Source: Taxillus chinensis (taxonomy: Eukaryota; Streptophyta; Magnoliopsida; Santalales; Loranthaceae). Taken from it: a DNA stretch of 64,000 bases. Below the pieces are notes generated by a model. The model saw only the letters and a list, made by a program, of their open reading frames with translations, was not told where the DNA came from and did no database searches. The position numbers and the translations under genes were made by a program. The DNA lies in contig CM042089.1 of the NCBI GenBank assembly GCA_023512835.1, positions 28,586,440 through 28,650,439 on the forward strand, given 5' to 3'. Of this stretch, positions 1 to 11,650 are shown piece by piece (within the stretch, counting starts at the first letter, position 1; the number at the start of each line of letters is the position of its first letter).

Positions 1-480
1 AAGACACATCGATCTCACATCGAGTTAGAAGTTTTGACATCGACCAGTAAATCGATCAAGTTTCTCTATATTTTCTAAGGTTGTATGATGCCGTCGACCA
101 TGCGATACCGACCAGAATTCTCCTATGTCGATCAATTCCTAGCAAAAAGAGAGAAACTACTACAAAAACTCCAAAACTAGGTTAGAGGTAAAATGAGAAA
201 CAAAGTTCCCAAACCATACAAATAAGGGGGTTAAACAGGAGTAAAAATGGTATAAAACACAGTCAAAAGGAGATATGATACAATCCTATCAGAGACTTGA
301 TCCCTACTGAGTTGTGATTGCTCACCCATTCTATTGTGATTTGTTTTTCTTTTTAAGAATCTACAGGCGTTAGGTGAAATACCAAGATGGAAACTAATGT
401 TTATTCTTTATTGTTTTGTTGCTTTTTATATTTTGTTATTTTGAGGAAACTAATGTAACCCTAATGGGGAAATAATGCAA
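1..480 (+). repeat. Decayed Gypsy-type LTR remnant (3' part)
   Basis: No gene is seen. Around 300-335 the sequence has a 'TACTGAG...TGCTCACCC' box. The same box lies in the LTRs of the Gypsy element at 51544-60067 (near 53157-53182 and 59703-59727) and, on the other strand, in the solo LTR at 14602-16293 (near 14985-15013). The first 150 bases are rich in ATCGACC/GTCGACC motifs, as is that solo LTR. I infer an old LTR of the same lineage, cut by the window edge. No terminal CA or target duplication could be placed. Confidence 0.35.
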
Positions 481-1618
481 AAAAGATTTAAATATAATAA
501 AAACTTATGGTTTGACTTGTGGACACTATTTATGTTTATTTGTAATGATCTATGTGATATCGTTTGACTCAACCCTTTGCTCGTTGGGTGAGTAAAAGGA
601 GAATCACGAACCGATTTTCTCGAATTGGAAATTCGGGCATGACAATTAAAACCAAAATGCTCACATCAATGATCATATCATCGTTTAGTCATTTCCAATG
701 TTATTCGGAGACTTACTCTCAGTCCTATCCAGATATGGATCTTTACACCATCAATACTAAGATCACCTTTGAAGGTAGGAATTTTTTGTATACTTTAAAT
801 TCATTATCACCTCTATAATTTGGTTGCCAATGTCTTTCGCTTCAAACATCAAATCCTAAATTGGCTACCTTTTCATTTGAGGGCTTATCGTATTCATAGG
901 TCACCACTGATCACTCTTAATGCCAATTATTATGACTAGATTCTTTGCTAGTTTTGATGAGGTGAACTCCTTCGCCTTCAACGTCATTGATTCTTCAACC
1001 TTGATCACTAACCCTCAATCAATCTTGCAATGTGTTATTGATTGTCAAATTAACTTTGAGTTTGGATTAAACAAATATCGAATTACATTTGATTATGGGT
1101 CACCCTAAAAATGCTAAACTCAATATTTGTTAATTAATAATTTTCTTAAACGTATTACTTTCAAAAAAATAAAAAACATACTTTCATGAATTAAAGGATG
1201 TCCATATAAAAAGATTAAAATTACACACACGTAAAATTGACTTATACTTTAAAATAGAATGTTTTTACAATATTTTTTAGTAAAAATTTTATCATAAAAT
1301 GAAATTTGAACGTTGGAAAATCATTGAGAATAATGAGTACATGAAAAAAATTGTTTAATGAAAAATTGATGTTTTAAATTAGTTAGAGGTATAAATAAAT
1401 AAAATTTGAACCCAAAAGATCATCATAAATTCGTAAAAGAATAAATGAATGTGAAATTGAGGTTTCGAATAGTTTAAAATTGAAAAATGAATGTCAAAAA
1501 TTTGTGAAAAATTTAATAAACAAGATAATTAAGGTATTAAACAAATTAGAAATTAAAATATCATACGTCTACAAAACAGGGCCTTTTTTGTCATATTACA
1601 TTTTTAATTTATTGTAAA
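481..1618. other. AT-rich intergenic DNA, nothing recognised
   Basis: The short open frames at 564-818 and 920-1108 have no recognisable domain and no splice context. The stretch from 1110 to 1610 is very AT-rich. I see no RNA gene or promoter. Confidence 0.4.
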
Positions 1619-1846
1619 ATGATTGGATTCCTCTCATTTTTTGTCATTTATTCTATCAACACTGTGTATGCAGTGTGTGCAAAACGGGCGATCATACCGT
1701 TGGTTTCGATGTGTACCAACAGTGGATGTCATTGTCACGTCGCTGGTATTGGTACGGCGAGGGAAGCCTGTGCAAACTGTGTAGGTAATGGTACTATTCG
1801 GTGTGTGGCTTGTGTTGGAGCGTCGTTCTTCTTCTTGGACGATTAG
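1619..1846 (+). pseudogene. Possible remnant of a DnaJ-type cysteine-rich protein
   Basis: A 75-codon open frame has a hydrophobic start (residues 2-18) and ten cysteines. Near its end it reads CANCVGNGTIRCVACVG, which fits the CxxCxGxG...CxxCxG spacing of DnaJ/BSD2-like zinc-binding repeats. Only about one and a half repeats are present, there are no flanking exons, and the opposite strand is also open, so this may be chance. If real it is a fragment, not a working gene. Confidence 0.15.
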
Positions 1847-2068
1847 AGAAAAGACCCGATTGATGTGGGGAATAAGATTCATAAGTAAAATTTGGCCTCA
1901 AACGTGAGAGGAGGATTCATCTAAACCCATAAAAAAATCATGACATATTCCATGTGGTATTCTACACACCTGTCGAACAAGTGGGTCTGAAATTATTCAG
2001 TTCCTCTCATATGGTCTTGAGTTTCGTAAAATAGAAATTAATCGATGAATTCTCTTGGTATGAATTTA

Positions 2069-2670
2069 TCAATCTTGAGCCCGGAAACGATCTTGAAGAT
2101 ATTGCCATACTTCCTTGGCTCTATTGGCATAAATGATCCTTGCAGTAATTTCTTTTGATACTGAATTTAAGATCCAAGAAACTATGTAATCGTTGTTACG
2201 AGTCCAAAAACAAACCACAACAGGATCAGTATCTGAAAGCACAAGGATGGAACCATCAACGAATCCTTTTTTATTCTTGGCTGACAAAGTTCGCAACATC
2301 GCTCGGCTCCAACTAGGATAGTTATCTCTGGTGAGTGGCTGAGATATGAGAATCTGCCCCGGCTCTCAGCATGATGCAGATAATATGGATTGGACGAATC
2401 GTCTAAATTGGTGGTGACGAAAGGCATCGTAAAAGAGTGTTATTGATTTAATTCTCTACAATCTTGATCGATTCTACTCTGATACCATATTACGACATTA
2501 ACAAAGAAGGAAAAAAGAGAAGACGCGAGTCAGTTGACCCGTGAAAATTTATTAAGCAAAGTGTCAAGACGCACATCACATAAATGGTATTTATAAGTGC
2601 TATTCTATGTTGAAAAAACTATTATATCTTTAATACAATTCAGTCATTTCACAATGTGTAATAAAATGCA
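2069..2670 (-). mobile_element. 5' fragment of a Copia retrotransposon (LTR end, primer site, gag start)
   Basis: Read on the minus strand, a probable LTR end (about 2490-2660, with a TATA-like TATAAATA near 2590) is followed by a primer-binding site TGGTATCAGAG near 2485-2475, the usual initiator-Met-tRNA type. Then comes an ATG at 2427 opening a plant Copia gag N-terminus: DDSSNPYYLHHAES, then in another frame SAKNKKGFVDGSI, a methionine/tryptophan-containing stretch, and AKEVWQYLQDRF. The frame changes between the two open segments (2427-2182 and 2299-2069) and nothing follows, so this is a truncated, frameshifted relic. Confidence 0.6.
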
Positions 2671-3228
2671 AAATAAGTGACTTTAGAGCACCCATATGAA
2701 AATCCTCATAAAACTATAAAAGCCACAATACAATTAGTCTGCAAAATGTTAAGGCGTTTTTATATTTCAAAAAAACAATATTCTCACATGCAAATTAATG
2801 CAATTACACTACTTTCCCCCTTTCTAGCCATTATGCAGCTGCGAACATTCGATATATTATTGTGACAACTAATTAATCTCATCACCTTCTTCAGCAGTAC
2901 ACTTGAATATGAAACGACTCGAATATGAAACATACCGCATTACGGACAAAACTATTTACTATTTATTATGATTTATACTATTTTGCTTGCATATTGCATA
3001 AATCAATTCAGCTCATGCACAATTAAGTGCGAACAACCAAAATGATACAATATACAGCTTATTTGTCATAATTAAGATATCAAGACCCAAATTATATTGG
3101 TTAGTTAAATCATAACCAATCCATCCTCGTGCTAGAATGCAATGAGTGCAAAAGCAGATACAGATGCAAATATGACTTTAAGTTACAAATTTAGAAAATT
3201 ATATATTGAGTTTAAAAATAACCATATT
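2671..3228. other. Upstream intergenic region of the TBL gene
   Basis: AT-rich DNA without a recognisable gene. It lies immediately upstream of the TBL gene and probably holds its distal promoter. No specific operator-like element is assigned. Confidence 0.35.
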
Positions 3229-3235
3229 CCTCTTT

Positions 3236-3244
3236 TATATATAT
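3236..3244 (+). promoter_or_regulatory. Probable TATA box of the TBL gene
   Basis: TATATATAT lies about 150 bases before the start codon at 3395. That leaves room for a transcription start near 3270 and a leader of about 120 bases containing a short GT run (3327-3338). Assignment rests on position and motif only. Confidence 0.4.
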
Positions 3245-3394
3245 CATCTCCATTTCATTAAATGCTAAATGTGAGGCTCGCGGCAGCCGGTACAAGTTGA
3301 CAATACTTAACTCGATTTTCGTGAAGTGTGTGTGTGTATCTTAGAAGCCTTCATTTGAAGCACTGGAACACCCAAGATCCCAGCACCTCCAACC

Positions 3395-6300
3395 ATGAAG
3401 ACCACCAACTCCACCATCAACACCACATGGAAGCTCTGCATCTATGCGTGCATAATAGGCCTAGTCCTGGCACTTGTTGGTCTACAGCGAAGCCACCAAT
3501 TGAAGGCCATATCTGTTACCTATTTCCCCAAGTTTCCTACACCCACTGCACCTTCCTGTGAACAGCTTCCCACGCCATCACAGCCAGATTTCGTCAACGC
3601 CTCCGAAGTCACTCCAGTGCTTCCCAGAGCTGCCGAGGCGGAGAACCGGGGAGTGACAAAATGCGACATCTTCAATGGGAAATGGGTGTATGACCCAAAG
3701 GCCTATCCCTTGTATCATGGATCCCAGTGTCCGTTCCTCGGCGAAAAGGTCCGCTGCCAGAGAAATGGTCGACCCGATTCAGACTATGAGAAGTGGGGAT
3801 GGGAAGGGAAGGAATGTGAAATTCCAAGGTGAGTTCGTTTTTCGTTTTTGAGGATACTAACAATGTTGTTTTTGAGTTTCCATACGGGGCAAAAAAAAAA
3901 AAAAGGATTCCTGTTTGTTGTCTGGTATATATATCAGAAAACCGATTGTGTTTGGCAATGGAATAGGTTTAATGGGACGGACATGTTGGAGAGGCTGAGA
4001 GGGAAGAGAGTGATTATTGTTGGAGACTCCCTAAACAGAAACATGTGGGAGTCTCTTGCCTGCCTTCTCTATACAACAGTTGGGGCATCCCGGGCTTTGG
4101 TGCACGCCAAGAATCAGGTCTACAAGGTCTTCAGGTCAAAGGTAAGCTATACCACACAACTCTCGGTTCCTGTTTTGTCTTTCATCTGACTCTTTTAGCA
4201 TGGTATCGGTGTTCATGTGAATTATTCATCATAATAATAATGATTATTATTATAACCAAGCACCACTTTATGTCCTGTAGCTTGAGGATTAGCAATATTT
4301 AACATCACTTCATCAGAGTTTATTCTTCACCATTCAGTTGTTATTATTGAGTTTAGCAACACTTATATGTTGCTACACTTATTTATCTGCCTGGGAAGAT
4401 GATAATGAATAATAAGAAACAGACTTCTCTTTCTACAAATTACTCCAATCAAGAAAAAAAAAATTGCATATACCCCCCAGCCTCAATTGAATTCCTATTT
4501 TTGCCAGAGGAATATATCCAAACCGCGTTAGCATTTCTTCTCTTCTCTACTTGCATCCTTTCAAACAAAACAAAAACAAAAACAAAACACGTTCCTTTTT
4601 TCCTTTATAAATTAATATTTAATATAGTACAATGGTCCCTTGATTTTTTTAAGTTGATTTTTGTCGTGGTCCCCAACCCTCGCCGGATTCAGATCGAGCC
4701 ATAGGGTCGAGTATATTTTAAACTAATATATAATAAAAAATTAAAAGAAAAAGATTGGAGCATGTCAAAAAAAAACTATACCCGGTTTGAGACCGATTAA
4801 AATTGTCATTCCTACTTTCTTGTTTTAAATTTTTACTAAAAATTAAATTTAATAAAAAATTATCATTATTTATATTTTCAATTTCTATTTTAAGTTATAA
4901 ATAATATATTATTTTAATATTTTATTTATTATTTTTTCTCTCTTCATTCGTATTTTTATTTTTAAAAATTATATTTTTTATTTACTTTTTCTCGTCTTTT
5001 TTATTTATTATAATCAATTAAAATTATACACATCAAAAATATATTAAAATATTTTGAAAAGATAAATAATAATTATTTAAATATAGAGATTTTTTATATC
5101 TAATTTTGTTTTAGAAATTTTAATATAAATGCTATGTTTAAATAAAAAATATTCCTAAAAAATCTATTACTAGTACTAGGGCCCAAAGTTATATGGATTC
5201 GTATAATAATGCTATTTATGGAATATGATCACCGTACTACTATATAGCCAAAATTTAGTATACATTGGCATGAAAATGAAGTTAATTTTATATTCAAAAT
5301 TAGGTCATATGGATGAATAATTATATTTTATAAATAAAAATTAACAAAATTAACAAAATATTGTAATTTTAAATTACTATCAAAATTAATTTAAAAAATT
5401 TACCACCACAAGGTGACATGCATACGTCAGACAATCATTTAAATAGTACTACGGACAACACAAAGTCGTCGATGTGCTTCCAGCCACCGCCTCATACGAC
5501 GTGGTGGGCACCAGAAATACTGCATCCACTCCACTGTCGATTTAAGATTACAATGTATGTGCAATCTCATTGTAATTAACAGTAAAATGTCAAAACATGA
5601 ATCGCAATTATTGTTGTGGTTGTTAGTTATTACAATGAAAAAGTAAGCCCATTAATAAATGTTTGCTGTTAGTTTCTAATGGCATTTTCGATGCGCGAGG
5701 GGATATATAATGCGTGAGCGTGAGTCTTTCACTCCCCCCGAGCTCATTTATTTCTCAAGCCTCTTCAATATGAACCCGACATTATTTAACCTTATTTCTT
5801 AAGTTTATCTCATTTTTTAACCTTATTATTAGAGCTGAAAAAGCTTGGGTACCGCGTAACTTAACTGAATGTAACCTTGTGCATAATATAATATTAATAA
5901 TGAAAACATAAAATGTTAAATCACATTGCAATTTGCAGCCATATGACAAGAAAATAAGTCATGTTGTGAATGAGTTTTTAACTACTTCCTTTCTGCAATA
6001 ACAGGACTACAGTTGTTCAGTAGAGTTCTATTGGGATCCATTTCTGGTGTCTCTAGACCCCGATGGGGGAAATGGAACCAGAGTTCTGAGGCTCGACAAG
6101 TTACCAAAGTTTGCCCGCCGGTGGCGTGGGGCAGACATTATGGTCTTTAACAGTGGCCACTGGTGGGTTCACACAGGGAAAATGAGAGCGTAAGTCACAC
6201 AACTTGCGGAGCATTTGAATGCATTTTTTTATTGGGGTGGGGAAAATGTCTGACGGACAATGAAACAATTTACAGGTGGGACTATTTGAAATTTGATGGC

Positions 6301-6738
6301 AAATTGGTGGAGACGATGGAAAGAGACCCATCATTTGAGATGGGCATGAGGACTTGGTCCCAATGGATCAACCACAATGTGGACCCAACCAAAACCATAG
6401 TGTTTTTTCGGAGCATTTCCCCAGAACACAAAGGGAAAGATTGGTGTGAAGGAAAAAACGAGCCCATCATCGATGAGTCGTATGAGCAGTTGTTTCCGGG
6501 GACAATGATAGAGATTGTGGAGCGGACAATCAGGTCAATGGAGGTGCCTGTGAGGTACTTAAACATCACAAAGATCTCACAGTATCGAATAGATGCACAC
6601 CCAATGGAGTACAGGGAAATGCAGAGAAAGGTCTCAAACGGAAAGGCGCTGAAAATAATACCAGATTGCAGCCACTGGTGCCTTCCCGGCGTGCCAGATA
6701 CGTGGAATAGGCTGCTATATGCATCAATTATCCTTTAA
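3395..6738 (+). CDS. Trichome birefringence-like (TBL) protein, PC-esterase family
   Basis: Four exons by GT-AG inspection: 3395-3828, 3967-4141, 6005-6189, 6276-6738. Phases agree and give 418 aa, the normal family size. Residues 13-30 form one hydrophobic segment after a short basic/polar tail, the type II Golgi anchor of this family. A TBL domain starts at CDIFNGKWVYD; the esterase motif GDSLNRN lies at 164-170 (GDS 164-166) and the DxxH motif (DCSHWCLPG) has Asp395 and His398. Family members transfer acetyl groups onto cell-wall polysaccharides such as xylan, mannan or pectin in the Golgi; the substrate here cannot be told. The ATG in an ACC-ATG-A context just before the anchor was chosen as start. 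All key residues are present, so the gene looks intact. It converges on the unknown gene at 7144. It may belong to the PMR5-like branch, but that is a guess. Confidence 0.92.
4142..6004 (+). other. Long AT-rich second intron of the TBL gene
   Basis: The 1.86-kb intron between exons 2 and 3 has a GTAAGC donor and a CAG acceptor. Around 4740-5400 it is extremely AT-rich. I found no open frame with a domain and no clear terminal inverted repeats. Introns 1 (138 bases) and 3 (86 bases) are short, so the length here probably reflects old insertions that can no longer be typed. Confidence 0.6.
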
Positions 6739-7143
6739 CATCAGGAAAGAGGCCTCTTGTTCATTCTAAACCTTTCAATAAGCTGTCAATGGATATAAGT
6801 AACTGGGATAATTAGACCACCCCAACAATACAAACACTGTTGTGAAGATCAAGAGGCCTTTAGAGGGTAAATTCACCATCTCCCTGCAAGCCTAAATGCT
6901 TCACCTTGAGAGGCACAACACACGAGGCCAAATAGAGACTATCAAAACCCATGAAAGCAATGCAGTGAGACTACTCCATAATTTTTTTTTCCCGGGTAAC
7001 AATGCAGAGTACAATAAATAAATAGTAAGTGAATTACATCGTATTGGTAATGGCGGTTGTTCCTGAGGATCATTTTATCGACTTCATAGGCAAAAGACTG
7101 GTGCTAACATAGTTGAATTTAAAAAGCTACATATGTAGTCATT
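6739..7143. other. Shared 3' flank of two convergent genes
   Basis: About 400 bases separate the stop codons of the TBL gene (+) and the unknown gene (-). They should hold both 3' UTRs. An AATAAATAAATAG run near 7013 is a possible plant poly(A) signal for the TBL transcript. No other gene is seen. Confidence 0.45.
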
Positions 7144-9481
7144 TCACAATGGCATGACAACCTCCCACTCGGATTCAGATAAAGTAACAGTTTTAAGTCT
7201 CTGAGGCTGCTCCATGGTAAAATTCGGAATCAATGTTCCAGATTGATTCAATTCTGTAACTTCTCTGTATTGTAGGGCGAGTTGCTTGTACTCCTGCTTC
7301 CTTGCTGATTTTATTTTTGTCAAAAAAACATCTCGAATCTTTTTCTGAGAAGCCATTCAAATTTATGGGTCAGTAAACAAACAGGAGAGAGAAGGGGAGA
7401 GGGAGAGTACCTTGTAAGACCTCCGTTTAACTTCCTTTTGAGAAACAAAACAAGATTTTCCAGTATCGATCATAACACAACTTTCCTTGAGCTTCACTCC
7501 ATTAAGTGATTCAACAGTTACAATTTCAGGCTCAATGTCAACATCAACCACGATGTTGATGCCATCTACAGTCCTACCCTCTAAACTTCCTGTAACATTA
7601 TGCAACAATAGATAAATCAATGAAAATTATTAATCTAACGCCTGCAATAATGTAAATTTTGTTTTCCCATCGTCATCAAGTTAGGACCCCCAAAACCACC
7701 ATGAGATCCCACCTTTCCCAAGGAAGACCATTTCTGACCAGCTGCAAATTTTCTTTTAAATATAAAGCAAACCAAAATTTCAATATCATATTAAAATAGA
7801 GAATGACTACAGATGTGTAATACAAAACTGGACTAAAGGTACGCCACTTAGGCCTATGTGGCTAGAGTCAGGTTCCAGCAGTAAATAACATCTCACACAA
7901 CTCTTTTCATGTTTTTCTTGTTGCAAAATTCAGTCATGAAGATACAGAAGACAAAAATTGAATCATCTACGCACCCTATTTATATTTTTATCAGCTAGAA
8001 TTTCCATGTTTCAAGCCAACTGCAACAGCTAAAAATCTGGTATATGCCTATAGACCCATGATACGTAACTGAAAATACGTATAATTGGTAATAGGAACTC
8101 CCAGCAACGAGTATAGTGAATGGTCTAATAAACTAATAAAGGCAAACTCATCAAGCAACTAGGGTGCCACTTCAGTCAGGTTCTGCGCACAACAGTCTCT
8201 AAATTAGCTCCTTCTGATTTCATGTTATTTGTGCAAAATACAATCGCCAGGATGCAAAAGACAAAAACTCACACCAATCTCATTAGATTTTTTTATGGAA
8301 AGAATAAAGCTATCATTCACACTTGACTGAAACATAGAGATACCTGTGTCAGATGTTGAGACCTCAACACATTCAAAAGAGCGTGTAACATCCAGGGAAG
8401 GTGCTGTCACATAAACCACTGCATCATTCATAGCTGTGTCCGCACCAGAAAAAACAGAAGTTAACATAATACCACTAAGAAATTAGCGAGTGCAAAACAA
8501 CAAATATTAATATTTAAGGGGCGAAAAAAAAGCCACCATTTGGCCCTGCCAATGTGTTGCCACCGGAGGAAAGCCTCATCTCCATTTCTTTCTCGCCACC
8601 ATATTCCACCATGGATATTTTCTCAAAAGGCGGGAAATCAGCAATACACTCACTTGTACTTGCAGTTTCACTACAGTTTTTCCCTTCTTCAAGGCTACAC
8701 TGTGTAAATTCCAATTCTCTTTGCATAGGTTTAGGAACACCTGAGGCCTGTGAAGAGTGTGGCTCCTCATATGGAGAATTTTCCTTCATTCTGAGATTTG
8801 ATTTACAGTGGCCTCCATCATCATGTTGAACTGTATTTGAAACAGAAGGTCCACTTTCCACAGATTGCACAGAAGACAATGAAGATTGACTCCTTAAGCT
8901 GCAAACTTCAGTGAGAAAAATAGGATCGCCTAGATCACCTAAATCTTTAACCACATCTATTATGGTGTTTGAAACTTGAGCTGACTGTTTGATGTCATCC
9001 TTTATAGGTTCTTCCTGTATAACTTGTCTTGGCTTTTTATATACAACAGTGTTGGCATGTTTTTCACGAGATGAGTCAGGAACCTTTGCTTCCACGAAGT
9101 CTGTGGTAGATGGAGGCACATATCGTGTATCATCTAGATGGAGCTTTTTGACACTTGCACCAAAAGTTTCCTCTTTGGTAGGATCAATTGAAGATGGAGA
9201 TATATCTTGCAATACATTTGAATAGAACTTCTTAACGGTTGAACCAACAGTCTGAACCTGATTTTCCACATATTTAACAGTGTCCTGTCCATGAATAAAT
9301 AAAGCCTTGATTTATGAGGGAAAAATCAGGTAATTCATAAAATAATAAATCATGGGCAGACGCAATGAGATTAAAAAAACAATGAGGAAACCACCTGATA
9401 CATATTTTCTTCAACCTCCAAACACAAAGCTTCAAACTTCTGGTATATATTCCCAACCCAAGCCATTCCATTCAATTCCAT
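7144..9481 (-). CDS. Unrecognised plant protein, 434 aa, five coding exons
   Basis: Minus-strand exons: 9481-9395, 9284-8537, 8433-8344, 7589-7411, 7344-7144. All introns are GT-AG and all phases fit, summing to 435 codons with the stop. The N-terminus reads MELNGMAWVGNIYQKFEALC, then an acidic stretch and KYVENQVQTVGSTVKKFYSN, suggesting an amphipathic or coiled N-terminal module of about 60 residues. Residues 70-280 are low-complexity, rich in Ser, Glu and Lys, and probably disordered. The C-terminus is basic (KKIRDVFLTKIKSARKQ) and ends SEWEVVMPL. No signal peptide, membrane span or catalytic motif is visible. Consistent splicing over five exons argues for a real conserved gene, but I do not recognise a function. 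A second in-frame ATG six codons in is an alternative start. Confidence 0.75.
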
Positions 9482-11650
9482 AGTGACCACCAATTAACCT
9501 TACCAGTCCAACAGTTTCACAGAAGTAGGCGCAGGTTAATATTCTTAGATCCAAGATAGCCTTCCCCTGATCTACATATTTTTCAGAAGGAAATCCTATT
9601 AGATCTAGCAAGAACCAAAATGTAAAAAATGATATGCCACTGAAATATGAGTGCCAGTGGAGCACCAACGTATATGTACACAGAAAAAAACTGAACTTAA
9701 ATAAGAAAGATCCAAATATAAACAAAGATTCCCAGTCTCCCAAAAATTTTACCCCTCCAGATAAGGATTATATTTGAAGGCAAGTACATCCTACTCACAG
9801 TACTTAAAGGGTAGTAAATACCCTATTTTCTCGACAAGTTATAAGGTTATATAACTGTTTCTGTGTAATAGATGATAATCTAGAACAGTTGACCCTTGCT
9901 TAATAGTAACATAGCCCTCCCAATTTACTAGTTTCACAATCTAGCAGACAATGGTGGAAGGCAGCCTTTCTCATAATCATCACCAAGGGAATGGGGATAT
10001 CTATTAGGGTTCATTCATGAACTTGTTTTAATTTGATGTCCTGTTTTAGTAAATTCAACCTAAAGGAAAAGTGAATTAATACAAAAACGTAACTTTTAAT
10101 TTTATGCATGGCATTATGAGTGAAGCCCCACTCCCTATGGATTCCCTAACTTGATACATGGAAGGAAAGTTCTGAAGAACAAAAAGGATAATGTAAAAAA
10201 GCAGCATATGACATATGTATTGACATCAGGTGCCAACAACCAATGCACATGCGATAGGTAAACTAATTGCATCTGACACATTATGAACATGTAGGCAATG
10301 CTGCACAGTGATGCATGAACTTGCATAATGATCTAAGTCAAAGTAAAGGACGAGCTAACAACGAATTTCTAACCAGAATGTTGTGCGGGATGAAAATAGC
10401 TTCAAATATGAAGAGAAACTAAATTTAATTTCGTTTAATTTAATTTTTAAATAAAAAATAACCTTTGAAACCAGAACAGATGTAAACTAATTCATTTTAC
10501 AATAATCCATAAAAAATGATACGGAAAAAGGAAGGAATACCCCAAACACAAAAGATCAAAGAACACCACATACAAAAATCGAATACCCAGGGAAAAATGA
10601 AATAAAGTAATTCCCAACTTATGGCGAGTGAGAGTAATTATGCTAAGACTATCATTACTTTTATTTGGCTGGCGATGATACAGTTGTATAAAAGAAAGCA
10701 GTTGGTGTTAATATATTCCTAAGCATACATTAGGTCTCACTGTTTGACATATGATCCTGATATGCTAATACTCATCTCACCCTTTCTTGGCAACCAAGCA
10801 GAACATAAAAAATAACACCAGATTCAACCTGTTTCTTCGAAAACTCTAAGAGAAACTAGACCCATCAAGTGAACAAATTCCTATTTCGTTTTCTCGAGCA
10901 GGCAACAAGGCTACTTAGAAAGTTGCAACCTTTGACCAAAAACTCTAGCATGTTAGATATAAACTCAGACTTGAATGCACCAAACATTGACGAACATACA
11001 ATCTGGGGTAAGAAACCCGCAAGTATTATTCTTAGAATCACCAGGTTAAAACCAAAAAACCTGCCGTAAACTTTCTATTCACAACATGTTTCAATTCTTC
11101 CTCCTATTTTCTCGGCAACCAAACAGAACATAAAAACAATAACTAATTCAACCTGATTTTCCAAAAATTCTAAGATAAACTAGACTTATGAGGTGCACAA
11201 ATTTGAAGTTCTCATCATCCCATGTAGTTTTCCCAAATACGCTGTACCCGTATAAAATAAAACAATACCCCGAAAATTGCAAACTTTACCCAAAGCAAAC
11301 ACCGGATGTTGGATACAAACCCAGAATTTAACAAACCAAACACGAACGGACAACAACAACAACAACAACAACAAAAACAGAACCTTGCTGATCATTGAGA
11401 AAGTCACGGAAGACTACCAAAAAATCGTTAGTACGAGGAATTCAATTATTGCAGCCTAAATTTAAGGTTAGAGACTCACACGCTGTGATACGAGAATTAA
11501 ATTTTTTAAAAAGGTGAAATTTTAAGGAATCGTTGGTTGGTTTCGGATACGCCCAGAATGGAGTTTAGCTCCGGAAATCAAAAACCCTGAAGAGGGACAA
11601 CAGAGAGTTAACGTTTGAGTAGGGAAACACAGAAACGTATAGACGGAGGT
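9482..11650 (-). other. Probable 5' leader and UTR intron of the unknown gene
   Basis: No coding exon could be joined upstream of 9481. Around 11490-11640 the minus strand looks like a transcribed leader: pyrimidine-rich, containing CTCTTCAGGGTTTTTGATTT, and followed downstream by AT-rich intron-like DNA. I infer one or more non-coding exons with promoter near 11.6-11.7 kb. The short open frames in between carry no recognisable domain. Confidence 0.35.
11350..11376 (+). repeat. (CAA)n microsatellite
   Basis: About eight CAA triplets in the likely leader/intron of the unknown gene; on that gene's strand it reads TTG. Confidence 0.85.
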
